Part shown: piece after piece, positions 17,725 through 26,492 of the stretch
How the letters are laid out: the number at the start of each line of letters is the position of its first letter
Numbering within the stretch: position 1 is the first letter of the stretch
From: DAORHV01 sp964458645
GTDB taxonomy: Bacteria > Patescibacteriota > Gracilibacteria > Peribacterales > Peribacteraceae
Assembly: GCA_964458645.1 (NCBI GenBank)
Contig: CAYWJU010000007.1
Span: forward strand, 22,079-86,078
DNA: 64,000 nt
Direction of reading: 5' to 3'
Notes under the pieces: model-generated
Databases searched by the model: none
What the model was told of the DNA's origin: nothing
What the model saw: the letters and a program-made list of their open reading frames with translations, nothing else
Translations under genes and position numbers: made by a program

Positions 17725-17759
17725 CGGATGGATGATAGCAAAGATTCCGATGGGAAATT

Positions 17760-18323
17760 TCACGCCTTGATCCCCTCCTGCTTCAAAAATTCCCCTAGCG
17801 CCCGGAAATCGGCATACAAGCTTTCTCGCAGATTGCCGTTATGGAGCGCTGCAGCAGGGTGATAGATGGGGAAAATCGTGAGCGAATCACTGAGCTTGAA
17901 CGCCTTGCCATGGGCCTGAGAAATGGTGCGGTTGGCGACGAAATGGGCCATGGAATGACGACCCAGCGTGCAAATGACTCGCGGTTTGATGATGGCGATT
18001 TCCAGCTGAAGCCACGGCATGCACTGCTCTTTTTCTTCCGGCGTGGGGTCGCGGTTCTCCGGCGGGCGATACTTCACCACGTTGCTGATGTAGACATCTT
18101 CGCGCTTGAGTCCAATGGTACCGAGCAGCTCGTTTAAGAAATTGCCGGAAGCGCCCACGAATGGCCGCTTGAGCTCATCTTCTTTCTGTCCGGGAGCTTC
18201 GCCAATGAACATGATGGTCGCCTTCGGATTCCCTTCGCCCAACACCGGGTTGGCATTCTTGGCCAAATCGCAGCCTTTCCAAGCGGAAAGCTTCTCGCGA
18301 AGGGTTTCGAGGGTCATCTCCAT
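17760..18323 (-). CDS. udg: Family-4-like uracil-DNA glycosylase lacking two Fe-S cysteines
   Basis: Removes uracil from DNA as the first step of base-excision repair. Motif A is GEAPGQKEDE, then PFVGASGNFL, VYISNVVKYRPPENRDPTPEE and the motif B region HPAAALHN. 187 residues is normal. The family binds a 4Fe-4S cluster through four Cys; here only C18 and C101 are at the expected places, while the partner of C18 is Ala21 and position 85 is Tyr. The cluster is therefore probably absent. TACAGT with an upstream TGG lies 8 nt before the ATG. Confidence 0.85.
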   Translation of the reverse strand: MEMTLETLREKLSAWKGCDLAKNANPVLGEGNPKATIMFIGEAPGQKEDELKRPFVGASGNFLNELLGTIGLKREDVYISNVVKYRPPENRDPTPEEKEQCMPWLQLEIAIIKPRVICTLGRHSMAHFVANRTISQAHGKAFKLSDSLTIFPIYHPAAALHNGNLRESLYADFRALGEFLKQEGIKA

Positions 18324-18364
18324 ACAAAAAGACTGTACCAGATTTTCGCATCATGCTCTCGCAG

Positions 18365-18403
18365 CGGCGACCCCGGGTCGCCGTCCGGGACGCGGCGTCC
18401 CGG
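18365..18403. repeat. Two adjacent GC-rich palindromes
   Basis: CGGCGACCC/GGGTCGCCG (18365-18383, 1-nt loop) and CCGGGACGC/GCGTCCCGG (18385-18403, 1-nt loop) stand between udg and the DUF21 gene stop. They form near-perfect hairpins on both strands. REP-like units or a protein-binding site are possible; no U-tract makes a terminator less likely. Confidence 0.65.
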
Positions 18404-19450
18404 CTACGGAAGTTGTTTCGGCCCCCTAGCCACCGGCTTGTGCTCCAGCAGATCGTTCATAGCGGCCTTGGTGTTGTAACGGCGGATGTCCTCCTCGTCT
18501 TCGATCTCCCCTACCAATTCTTCCAACACGTCTTCCAGCGTGACCAAACCGACGGTCTTCAGCTCTTTCTGCACCACGGCCATGTGCGTGCGCTTGCGGC
18601 GTAGGAACAAGAGCAGCTGATCGGCACGCATGCCGATGTCCACGTTCTGCAAATGGGTCATGATGTCCGTCACCGGAACGCTGTCTTTGCCTTCGGCCAA
18701 CGCGGTGAGGATATTGCGACTCATGGCCACACCCAGAATGTCGTGTTCGTCGCGACCCACGACCGGATAGCGCGAGTACGTGTGCTTGAAGACTTGCTCT
18801 GCCGCTTCGCGAACAGTGGCCTTATGCGTCACGAATACCACATTCTCGACAGGCGTCATGACGTCACCGGCAGTCTTGTCGTTCAACACGAACGCACGCT
18901 GCACGATGTGACCTTCGTAGGCGTGGATGTGTCCGGCCATGCGGCCGATGCGGGTGAGTGCACGAATCTGCTCCTCGGTTCCTACCACACGTCGTCCACT
19001 ACCTTTCATTCGACCCACCAATCCCTCCAGCAAGAGAACGATGGGAAAGAGTGCATAGACAAACGCCAGTAAGAAGGGCGCCACCGTCCGAGCGATACCG
19101 GGCGCGTAGTGACGGCCGAGAGATTTGGGAATGATTTCGGAAAACAGAATGGTGGCGAACGTGAGAATGGCGGTAATAACACCAATGATGTTGTTGCCGA
19201 ATAATTGGATTGCCGCCTCACCCACCAAAATGGGCCCAAGAATGTTCACCAAGTTGCTGAAGATGACGATCACAATGACCGCACGCGTCATGTGGCGCGA
19301 AAGCTTCTTGAGCGCGCCGGCACCCCACAGCTTGCGAATGACCAGCTCTTCGATTTCGGCGCGCGACACGCTGAGCATGGCGGCGTCGATGAGCGACATG
19401 GTTCCCGAAAGAAGGATGAACGCCCCGATGAGGATAATGAGGTTGATCAT
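18404..19450 (-). CDS. CNNM/DUF21 transmembrane protein with two CBS domains
   Basis: 348 residues. The N-terminal about 150 residues have four hydrophobic helices of the DUF21 (CNNM/CorB) domain, including the conserved FSEIIPKSLGRHYA segment. A CBS pair follows: DVMTPVENVVFV...SRYPVVGRDEHDILGVAMSRNIL and VTDIMTHLQNVDI...HMAVVQKELKTVGLVTLEDVLEELVGEI. It ends soon after, lacking the C-terminal CorC/HlyC domain. Family members are implicated in Mg2+/Co2+ export with ATP binding to the CBS pair. Confidence 0.88.
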   Translation of the reverse strand: MINLIILIGAFILLSGTMSLIDAAMLSVSRAEIEELVIRKLWGAGALKKLSRHMTRAVIVIVIFSNLVNILGPILVGEAAIQLFGNNIIGVITAILTFATILFSEIIPKSLGRHYAPGIARTVAPFLLAFVYALFPIVLLLEGLVGRMKGSGRRVVGTEEQIRALTRIGRMAGHIHAYEGHIVQRAFVLNDKTAGDVMTPVENVVFVTHKATVREAAEQVFKHTYSRYPVVGRDEHDILGVAMSRNILTALAEGKDSVPVTDIMTHLQNVDIGMRADQLLLFLRRKRTHMAVVQKELKTVGLVTLEDVLEELVGEIEDEEDIRRYNTKAAMNDLLEHKPVARGPKQLP

Positions 19451-19472
19451 GTGGTGTTTCCCGGGCGAATGC

Positions 19473-19925
19473 CTAGTACTCAGCCTTCACCTTCGCGATG
19501 CGCTGGGCGACCTTCTCGCGGATCTTGGGGTCGCTGCCGCCCAAGATTTTGAGCGCGCACAGCGCGGCGTTCTTGGGGTTCAGCACGGTCATGACCGGCA
19601 CATCGGAAGGCATTTGGAGGCTGCTGTGGACGTTCACCAGGTAGTCGTTCAAGTCCTTGAACGGGGGGCAGTTCACCAGCGGGTGCACCAAGCTTGCGGC
19701 GGCCACGCCTGCCAAGCCGTTGCTCATACCAACGCAGGTAATAACGACCGTAGGCTCTTTGCGGGCATTCAGGCGGTCGATGTGTTGTACGACCAACTCC
19801 GGCACTTTGTGGGCCGAAGCAACAATGATTTCGGAATCGACGCCATACTCTTTCAGCATGTCGGCGATTTTCTGGGCGAAGTCGACGTCCACTTTGGAGC
19901 CGAGGAGGAAGGTGACGGATGGCAT
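19473..19925 (-). CDS. purE: PurE-like AIR carboxylase, class II flavour
   Basis: PurE proteins carboxylate AIR in purine synthesis. The N-terminal LLGSKVDVDFA and the SAHKVPE loop match the family. The stretch VGMSNGLAG...HPLVNCPP resembles class II PurE/PAICS (direct AIR carboxylase using CO2) more than the bacterial class I sequence GGxxHLPG. About 150 residues. The ATG at 19925 is chosen because TACAGT lies 6 nt upstream; the frame opens with TTG at 19931. With a lone purM elsewhere, the purine route in this window is partial. Confidence 0.8.
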   Translation of the reverse strand: MPSVTFLLGSKVDVDFAQKIADMLKEYGVDSEIIVASAHKVPELVVQHIDRLNARKEPTVVITCVGMSNGLAGVAAASLVHPLVNCPPFKDLNDYLVNVHSSLQMPSDVPVMTVLNPKNAALCALKILGGSDPKIREKVAQRIAKVKAEY

Positions 19926-20018
19926 GGCCAAACTGTACCGAAAGCGTTGCGTGGCGTACAGGGTTGTTCTAGGATCCTTTGGCTCACAGAGCGTGTGAGT
20001 GGTACCAGCGACCCGCGT

Positions 20019-20094
20019 GGGGCTCTAGCTCATCTGGTAGAGCGCTTCCATGGCATGGAAGAGGTAAGGGGTTCGAGTCCCCTGAGCTCCACCA
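20019..20094 (+). tRNA. tRNA-Ala (GGC)
   Basis: A full cloverleaf of 76 nt with encoded CCA: acceptor GGGGCTC/GAGCTCC, D-arm GCTC/GAGC, anticodon stem CTTCC/GGAAG around loop ATGGCAT (anticodon GGC), and T-arm GGGGT-TTCGAGT-like with CCCC. It reads Ala GCC/GCU codons. Its 3' 42 nt are repeated exactly at 23800-23841. Confidence 0.95.
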
Positions 20095-20095
20095 A
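20054..20095 (+). other. Possible attachment-site repeat, left copy
   Basis: The 42-nt 3' part of tRNA-Ala, from CATGGAAG to CCACCAA, recurs identically at 23800-23841. Direct repeats of a tRNA 3' end flanking a segment of about 3.7 kb are the usual footprint of tRNA-targeted integration. No integrase gene is present, so the event would be old or made in trans. Confidence 0.55.
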
Positions 20096-20277
20096 CGACA
20101 AAAAACAGGCAAAAATCGCACGCCGGGCCACGTTTCCAACCTCTCTTCCACCAAGGAGAATGGTCATTCTGCGTTATACCGAGCTTTCAGAGATGGGTGG
20201 TTCGATGACCGTCCCCTGCGGTCGGAACGAATGAAGGCAATAATTTGCTTTATTAGATAATAATTGTAATATATACA

Positions 20278-23200
20278 TTGTTGGATTCGCCACGTAGCAC
20301 ACCTCCGGATGCAACCCGGCAGCCAGAAGCACTCTCTGGAAGCCTTACCACGGTTGAATCATTGCGAGAGCTTGTGCGAAATGCGACGGAAAGGATTGTT
20401 GGAGGAGAATCCTTCGAGGCCATTGCAACGCTCCTTTCGGGGGTATTATGTCGTTTGCAGGTCGCTGCTTGCGAGACCCCAGAAGATTTTCGCACACTGC
20501 TAGCTCTGCATGGCATCAGCGGCAACGACTGGGTTAATTCAGCATGGATGACGCAGAACGGACACCTGAAACTTCTGACTGCTATTCAGCGTGATCCCCG
20601 CTTCGCATCGAAAGGCTGGCGAACTGGATTCTTGCCTTTTATGGGACCGGACATCACTCCCACGGCGCGTATCCGGAAGGACGTGACAACGGTCATAGCC
20701 GAGTCAGTCAGGCCGCCGCTGGATGAAAGCATTCTCAAGCTGTCGTGCCCCCGGCAAGTTGCCGCCTGCGAAACGCCTGCAGATTTTCTCAAACTCTTTT
20801 CACTGTATGGCATTTCGGACGCATCCTGGAGAAATTCCAAGTCGCTTCGGAAAGGCCTCTACTCTGCCATCATTGCAGACCCCAGATTCTTAGAAAAAGG
20901 ATGGCGTGACGGCTTCCTTCCCTTCATGGGGCTGGCAAAGAAAGAGACTATCGATGAAGCAATCCTTGGCCTTCCCTGCACACGACAGATTGCGGCATGT
21001 GAAACGCCCGAGGATTTTCGTGCGCTCTTCATTCTGCATGGCATTAAGGAAGAACATTGGCGTAACTTCAACTGGATGAAGCTGAATGAGCATGCCGGTC
21101 TTTGTCGTGCAATCCAACGAGATCCCAGGTTTTCAAAAGCGAATGAAGGAGATGGATTTCTAGCATTCATGGACGGCACGGACTATGTCGCTATTGAAGA
21201 GAGGATCGAAACACTCGGGCTTGCCGATGCAGTTGCGCTCCTAGCCGATCGGCCATCGAAATTGCGAGTATATCTCTCTGTTTCCCACCCCGATCTTCTC
21301 GAGGAAGAGGTTGACCGCCTGGTCACCCATGCATTCAAGCGGCTGCACAATCGCAGGCGATTCGACTACAGCGATTTCCGACAAGAGCTCGGACGATGTG
21401 AACTCCGAAAAGGAATACCGCGTCGTACCCACGAGGCCGCTCTACAAATCGCGGGCAGTGCCACCGGTGCCGACAGCGTGCTGGTTGAAGGAGGGGCCAC
21501 TACTCAGCGTTTACGTGTCGGAGCAGATGGAACGTTCTGTGGCCGTATCAGCCTCACTGTCGGCGAACGTAACGACCTTCGGTTGACGTCGCTGAACCAC
21601 GGCTCTCGTCAGTCCGGCGAACCGACGGATATCGCCGTCTACCAAACCGGCACGCCTGATGACATCGACGCATTGGTCACTTTGCTGGGCGAGATGGGCC
21701 GGAATGTGCTGGACGGCATCCGCAGCGATCCTGGCCGAATGGAATACGTGGTACGGCAAGCCGAACAGGTCCTTATCCGAAAATTTTCAGGAACCTTCGC
21801 CGCTGGCGAGGCATACACGCAGGAATTGATCACAGGTACGCAAAGCCCGGTCGTGCGCAAGGTTCTGAAGACCGTGCTCAGTCGCTTCAAGAGAATCAAT
21901 CAGACCACCTACCCGAACGTTCGAGAAAACAGTCCGCTCTACTTCTTCCAAAAGTACTGCGTCGCGGAAATCCAAAGGAGAATGGCCGAAGGCGAGCGAG
22001 GCGTCGTCCTCGCCAACGACCCGGGTTTGGGCAAGACACGTACGGCGCTCGTTGCAGTCAACGGCGACCCGGCCACCATCGTAACCCCGAATAGCGTCGT
22101 GAGCACCTGGTCCGAGGAAGCGACGAAAGCCCTCAAGCATGCCGACGTGTTAACGCTGCAAAACGTACCATACGCCCGTCGCCTGGAGTTGCTGCAAACT
22201 TCGAGCGCGAGCCACACGGTGACGAACGTGGAGTACCTGCGCGCCAAAGAAGGTGACGAGCGGTATGGGCTCCTGTCCGACGAGGAGACCATCGTCGTCC
22301 AGGACGAAGCGCACGGCCTGCTGAACCTGGGCTCGGAGCAATCGAAGGGGGCAAGACGGCTGCAAGGGAAGTTCTATCTGTTCCTTTCTGCGACGCCATG
22401 CAAAAACCCGAAAACATTGCGGCGCATGCTGCACAACCTTGAGCCCGATGATCCTCGCTTCCAAAGCGATGCGGCCTTTGGCAAGGCCTTCCCAGCCAAC
22501 GATCCGCAGGCACTCAGAACACTCAGCATCATGAAGCAGCGGTACATGATCCGCTTTACAAAAGAAGATGTGCTGGAAGAGATGGATCCCGACATCCCCC
22601 TGGAATGCCAGCGTCATCGCCTGCCGCGCAAGGAGCATGTCCCGGCCGAGCGTATGGGTAGCTACACATTGTCCGAACCCCAATGCCAGGGTATCTACGA
22701 ACTTCTGCTCAACTGGCCGAAATGGTGCGAGAAATACGACAAGTACGTCCCGCGGGATGAAATCGCAAAGCTGGATGCGTTGCGTGGCAACCAGTTCGCG
22801 CTGGCGAAAACACATGCGCTGCGGCAGATCGCTAACAATCCGAACTATGTTGGCGCCGAAGGCGTCGAGGACCCCAAAGCAAAAGAACTGCTGCGATGCG
22901 TGCAAGACTTTCTGGCTGAAGGTCGTAAGGTCGTGATCTTCTGCCAATACAATGCCCAGGCGGAGAAATATGCCGCACTGCTGCAGCCCTACCAACCCAG
23001 CGCCTACACCGGACTTGTGAGTAACCAAGGACTGAAGGCAACAGGTGAAGGAGCGCCGATTCTCTACCGCGCGGACGAGGCAGGCGGATGGGTGTTGAAT
23101 GAACAGGGGCTACCGCTAGAAGACCCCGAGGGCAAACCCATGCTCGCGCTGGACTACGAGCGGATCGCGTTCCAGAACTCCCCCGAACGCCGACTGATGA

Positions 23201-23640
23201 TATCAACCTACGCGGCCGGAGCAGTTGGCGTAACGTTTACGGCCGGGAAGGCGACCATTTTCGATGATTTGCCGCGCGACTGCGTGGAGGAGATCCAGGC
23301 TGAGGACCGGACCCATCGCATCGATCATGAACACCAGACGCATACCAGCGTTCGGTACGCACGCATGGTGGGTCGTTACCCTGCGACATTCCTTGAGCGC
23401 ATGAAGCAGGTCTGGGTCCGCGAAGAAGAAGACGGATGCTATACAGAAATTAAAGACCAGCGCATCGCTGCACGTGAGTCTCTGCTAACGGCATACGAAG
23501 CGTTCTTTGCTCAAGGAACATTCGATGAAGTCAGACTGGCGAATCTCCAGACTCAGCGCAAATCCTTCCGTCTTATCAACGATGGAGTAGCGGACGCCGA
23601 GGAGTTGCCGCCGATCAGAGATTTCACGCTCGCAGTGTAA
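20278..23640 (+). CDS. Large SNF2/DEAH-type helicase with N-terminal repeats and Ig-like insert
   Basis: 1120 residues starting at TTG with no nearby ATG. Residues about 60-300 hold three repeats with the pattern AACETPxDFxxLFxLHGI...W...RDPRF...GFLPFM. A beta-sandwich-like stretch follows at about 395-455 (VLVEGGATTQRLRVGADGTF). The ATPase core has Walker A DPGLGKT at about 581, QDEAHGL at about 675 and LSATP at about 703. The C-terminal lobe has KVVIFCQYN, ISTYAAGAVGVTFT and an arginine-finger motif QAEDRTHRID at about 1010. SNF2 enzymes translocate on duplex DNA; many defence systems use one. Possible promoter: TTTGCT and TAATAT just upstream. It is the sole gene of a tRNA-bounded island. 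A phage-defence role is inference. Confidence 0.82.
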   Translation: MLDSPRSTPPDATRQPEALSGSLTTVESLRELVRNATERIVGGESFEAIATLLSGVLCRLQVAACETPEDFRTLLALHGISGNDWVNSAWMTQNGHLKLLTAIQRDPRFASKGWRTGFLPFMGPDITPTARIRKDVTTVIAESVRPPLDESILKLSCPRQVAACETPADFLKLFSLYGISDASWRNSKSLRKGLYSAIIADPRFLEKGWRDGFLPFMGLAKKETIDEAILGLPCTRQIAACETPEDFRALFILHGIKEEHWRNFNWMKLNEHAGLCRAIQRDPRFSKANEGDGFLAFMDGTDYVAIEERIETLGLADAVALLADRPSKLRVYLSVSHPDLLEEEVDRLVTHAFKRLHNRRRFDYSDFRQELGRCELRKGIPRRTHEAALQIAGSATGADSVLVEGGATTQRLRVGADGTFCGRISLTVGERNDLRLTSLNHGSRQSGEPTDIAVYQTGTPDDIDALVTLLGEMGRNVLDGIRSDPGRMEYVVRQAEQVLIRKFSGTFAAGEAYTQELITGTQSPVVRKVLKTVLSRFKRINQTTYPNVRENSPLYFFQKYCVAEIQRRMAEGERGVVLANDPGLGKTRTALVAVNGDPATIVTPNSVVSTWSEEATKALKHADVLTLQNVPYARRLELLQTSSASHTVTNVEYLRAKEGDERYGLLSDEETIVVQDEAHGLLNLGSEQSKGARRLQGKFYLFLSATPCKNPKTLRRMLHNLEPDDPRFQSDAAFGKAFPANDPQALRTLSIMKQRYMIRFTKEDVLEEMDPDIPLECQRHRLPRKEHVPAERMGSYTLSEPQCQGIYELLLNWPKWCEKYDKYVPRDEIAKLDALRGNQFALAKTHALRQIANNPNYVGAEGVEDPKAKELLRCVQDFLAEGRKVVIFCQYNAQAEKYAALLQPYQPSAYTGLVSNQGLKATGEGAPILYRADEAGGWVLNEQGLPLEDPEGKPMLALDYERIAFQNSPERRLMISTYAAGAVGVTFTAGKATIFDDLPRDCVEEIQAEDRTHRIDHEHQTHTSVRYARMVGRYPATFLERMKQVWVREEEDGCYTEIKDQRIAARESLLTAYEAFFAQGTFDEVRLANLQTQRKSFRLINDGVADAEELPPIRDFTLAV

Positions 23641-23727
23641 GTACGACCCTGCGCGCCTGTCATTGCGCCTCATTCCGGGGGGCCACCGTTCGTGTTTCGC
23701 CCCTTCGTCCCCCACCAATTTTATAGT

Positions 23728-23840
23728 GGGGCTCTCGCTCATCTAGCCCGGCACGCGCAGCGTGACGGCAAATTCAACAAGCGCGCTTCCATGCGCAGCC
23801 ATGGAAGAGGTAAGGGGTTCGAGTCCCCTGAGCTCCACCA
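23728..23840 (+). pseudogene. Disrupted second copy of tRNA-Ala / right attachment repeat
   Basis: 113 nt that begin like the tRNA-Ala (GGGGCTCTCGCTCATCTAG) and end with its exact 3' 42 nt (23800-23841). Between them are about 37 extra bases in the D-loop region and CGCAGC inserted in the anticodon loop, so no normal cloverleaf forms. Both inserts contain GCGCAGC. The simplest reading is a decayed tRNA copy at the right end of an integrated segment. A tRNA with two introns is a less likely alternative. Confidence 0.7.
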
Positions 23841-23895
23841 ATGTTTTAATGGTTCTCGGATATCTGCACATTGAACCAGGCTGCGACCCGAACAA

Positions 23896-23925
23896 TTGTC
23901 ACGACCGACAGAGGTTTGTTATTAT
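23896..23925 (+). promoter_or_regulatory. Promoter of Cys-rich exported protein
   Basis: TTGTCA (23896-23901), 18-nt spacer, TATTAT (23920-23925). The ATG at 23932 is 6 nt further, so the transcript is predicted to start at or next to the start codon. Confidence 0.68.
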
Positions 23926-23931
23926 TGTGAC

Positions 23932-25506
23932 ATGTCCAATGCCCAGCGTTACAAGATGCTGACAGTACTCCTGTCCAGCATTGTATTACTTTTGGTATTT
24001 ACATCCGTCTTTCAATCTAATCTTCGGTTACCTGGTGATATTGGCGGCATGAACACGCTTTCAGCCTCTAGTGCACAGCAGTGGTACTACTGCTGCAGCA
24101 AAGACAAGAATGAATGTATAGGAACATACAATAAAGACACCTGTGCGAACGAAAGCTTTGCAGGCGATTTTACGTGTTACGGCCTGCCTTGCGCTGCAAA
24201 GAACAAAACCTACTGCTGCGATGCCGCAAGTCCAAACAGCTGCATTGAATCTACGGACCTTACCAAGTGCACATCAGGCGGACTGACCACCAATTCGACA
24301 TGCGAAGGGCTTCAATGTAATCCATTACAGAATGAAAGTTCGAGTGCCAGCAAAAAATACTGCTGCGTTAACCCCGTCGAAGGCACTCCCGTTTGCGCAG
24401 ATGCCGGTTTTCTCCACTCCGTTACCTGCATTGGAGGAACGCTGACCGACGATCCGCATTGTGGCGACACTATGTGCGACAACAACAAGGAAGCCTGCGA
24501 AATCAAGGAGGTGAATGGCATCCTTCAACAATGCTGTAAGAGGCCGTACACACCCTACTACGTCTGCCAGCACTTCTCGGAAGATTTTACAGCGCTATGC
24601 ACCCAAGCCGGCTTCTCCGACTGTAAGCGTATGGATATTTGGTGTGGAGCCGGAGCCGAGAGAAGCGGGCATCAAATTGCAACAGTCACAATCAATGGAA
24701 GACAGTGCTTTGTGGAACCCACGGGGAAGCCGCCCAAGATCATCTCCTGCGACGATGGTTCGCAAGATTGGTACCAGCGAACCATATGCTTGGCACGCGG
24801 AAGGGAGTTTCCATGTGATTGTACGCTCACCAACGACAATGTAATAAAAACGCCGGTTGATTTTACTTTTTGCGCCATGGGCATGAAGGACTCATGGTAT
24901 TTGTGGAGAAAGTCGGAGTGCGAAGGGTGTTGCAACAAATGGGTGAACAATCTCCACCCTTGCAATCAACCCAACCCTCCGGAACTGTGCAGAAACTACA
25001 AAAATGACTGCTACAACAGCTGCGATACCATACTCGACAATTCGGTACAGTGCGCCACCCCCGGCAGCTGTGTCGAAGGGTACATTAGCGACACCTGCCG
25101 CTCCGGCTCCTGCCTGCAGGAATACAACACCGGACGCTGCCAGAAAGACATGCCTAATACCTGTCTTGTTATCAACCGTGCATGCGAGTCCCCGGGAACC
25201 ATGTGTCTTACCCCGGACGATCCGTACCGCACCGACCCGGAAGGTATTGAGTGCGCCAATCCCCAAAACTGCGTCGAGGGATTCATCCCAGATTCGTGCG
25301 ATGCCGCATCGTGCATGCGGGAGTACAACACCGGTCGTTGCGACAGGTTAAACCCCAACGCTTGCCTCATCGTCAAACGTAGGTGCGAGTCTCCCGAGAC
25401 CATGTGCACCCCTTCGAGCGAAGGTTCTGTAGGTGAAGGTGGTGACTGGGGTAAGGACGACGACACCATTCCAGTAGGCGGGGGTGAAGGCGGGGGTAGC
25501 TGGTAA
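23932..25506 (+). CDS. Cys-rich exported protein, 524 aa
   Basis: An N-terminal hydrophobic segment (LTVLLSSIVLLLVFTSVF) acts as signal or anchor. Then come three to four Y-x-C-C modules (YYCCSKDKNEC, YCCDAASPNSC, YCCVNPVEG), a central Cys-rich part, and two tandem C-terminal repeats of about 60 residues (pattern C-A-x-P-x-x-C-V-E-G-x-I ... EYNTGRC ... C-E-S-P-x-T-M-C). It ends in a Gly-rich tail with SW. More than 40 Cys suggest a disulfide-stabilised surface protein. The dsbB gene lies 370 nt downstream, which fits. No known family name. Confidence 0.78.
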   Translation: MSNAQRYKMLTVLLSSIVLLLVFTSVFQSNLRLPGDIGGMNTLSASSAQQWYYCCSKDKNECIGTYNKDTCANESFAGDFTCYGLPCAAKNKTYCCDAASPNSCIESTDLTKCTSGGLTTNSTCEGLQCNPLQNESSSASKKYCCVNPVEGTPVCADAGFLHSVTCIGGTLTDDPHCGDTMCDNNKEACEIKEVNGILQQCCKRPYTPYYVCQHFSEDFTALCTQAGFSDCKRMDIWCGAGAERSGHQIATVTINGRQCFVEPTGKPPKIISCDDGSQDWYQRTICLARGREFPCDCTLTNDNVIKTPVDFTFCAMGMKDSWYLWRKSECEGCCNKWVNNLHPCNQPNPPELCRNYKNDCYNSCDTILDNSVQCATPGSCVEGYISDTCRSGSCLQEYNTGRCQKDMPNTCLVINRACESPGTMCLTPDDPYRTDPEGIECANPQNCVEGFIPDSCDAASCMREYNTGRCDRLNPNACLIVKRRCESPETMCTPSSEGSVGEGGDWGKDDDTIPVGGGEGGGSW

Positions 25507-25838
25507 ACGGCTGAGGATCGACGAAGATTGCGATCGTGCAATCCGTGCACTGTGACGCTGGTGACGACACCCATTTTCGCACCATCATTTCTGCCGTCAC
25601 CCATTTTAGGACTTCCTGATGCCGTCTTCGCTGTGAGTAACGGCGATGGCGCCATTTCCCCTCCTTTGCACCTCCCACTGGTACTTGGCCAGTGTCGCCT
25701 CGACTCCGAGCAGTGTTTCCGCCGACTCGGCCCACATGTCGAAGTGCATTTCCCCCAAAGTTCGTGCTTCGCCCCTTTTGTCCTACCACCTTCACAAAAA
25801 TCGTATGAATATACTCACGCCAAAGCTTGCATGTTCTT
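25507..25838. other. Intergenic stretch without a recognised gene
   Basis: About 330 nt between the Cys-rich gene and the dsbB promoter. Short frames exist on both strands, but none has a start signal or protein-like sequence that I would support. I see no tRNA or clear terminator in it. Confidence 0.5.
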
Positions 25839-25866
25839 TTGCAGGCAAAAAAAACTAACGTAGACT
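25839..25866 (+). promoter_or_regulatory. Promoter of dsbB
   Basis: TTGCAG (25839-25844), 16-nt A-rich spacer, TAGACT (25861-25866). The ATG at 25875 follows after 8 nt. Confidence 0.55.
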
Positions 25867-25874
25867 CGTGCCCT

Positions 25875-26441
25875 ATGGATCTCGCCGCCTATACCTGGAA
25901 CGTAACCGACGCACTGTCCGCACTCATTGTGGTGGGGAATGTGCTGCTGGCGATACTGGCATTCAGTTTCACATGGGCGACAATCACACGCCGGCAGTCT
26001 CCGGTCATCACCTGGTTTGCAGCACACGGATTGACTCTCATGCTCATTGTGGCACTGACAGCAACCCTTGGAAGTTTGTACTTCTCGGAAATTGCACAAT
26101 GGGCCCCGTGCAAGTACTGCTGGATCCAGCGCATTCTCATGTACCCGCAAGTCATTCTGCTCGGTATAGCACTATGGAAACGTGATCGAAGCGTCGCACA
26201 CTATGTGCTGGCACTGTCGCTGATCGGATTGGCATTCGCGGCCTACCACTACTACATCCAGATGTACGACATCATCGCCAGTCCGCTGAACCCGGCCACG
26301 CCGTGCGACGCCTCGGGTGAGTCCTGCGTAAAAACCCCGTTCGTGAAGTTCGGCTACATCACTATCCCGTTCATGGCGCTGACGGCATTTGCACTGAACG
26401 GCGTGGGTTCATTGCTGATACTGCAGCGGACGAAGGCCTGA
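25875..26441 (+). CDS. dsbB: Disulfide bond formation protein DsbB/BdbC-like
   Basis: DsbB-type proteins reoxidise the thiol oxidase DsbA with quinone. 188 residues with four to five membrane helices. The first redox pair is C-K-Y-C in WAPCKYCWIQRI (family: CxxCxxQR), and the second is in PCDASGESC, where the two Cys are 7 residues apart. An extra N-terminal helix is present. No DsbA-like partner is adjacent. The neighbours on both sides (23932-25506 and 29161-31035) encode very Cys-rich exported proteins that would need this activity. Confidence 0.88.
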   Translation: MDLAAYTWNVTDALSALIVVGNVLLAILAFSFTWATITRRQSPVITWFAAHGLTLMLIVALTATLGSLYFSEIAQWAPCKYCWIQRILMYPQVILLGIALWKRDRSVAHYVLALSLIGLAFAAYHYYIQMYDIIASPLNPATPCDASGESCVKTPFVKFGYITIPFMALTAFALNGVGSLLILQRTKA

Positions 26442-26492
26442 CCACAGTTTGTAAGGCCAATTTCCTCTAAGGTTTGCGAAAATACTATCCTA

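Noticed and set aside
23728..23840. Reading the broken tRNA-Ala as a functional intron-containing tRNA
   Set aside because: Two separate inserts with no group I intron features or bulge-helix-bulge; decay is the simpler view. Kept only as a low-interest finding.
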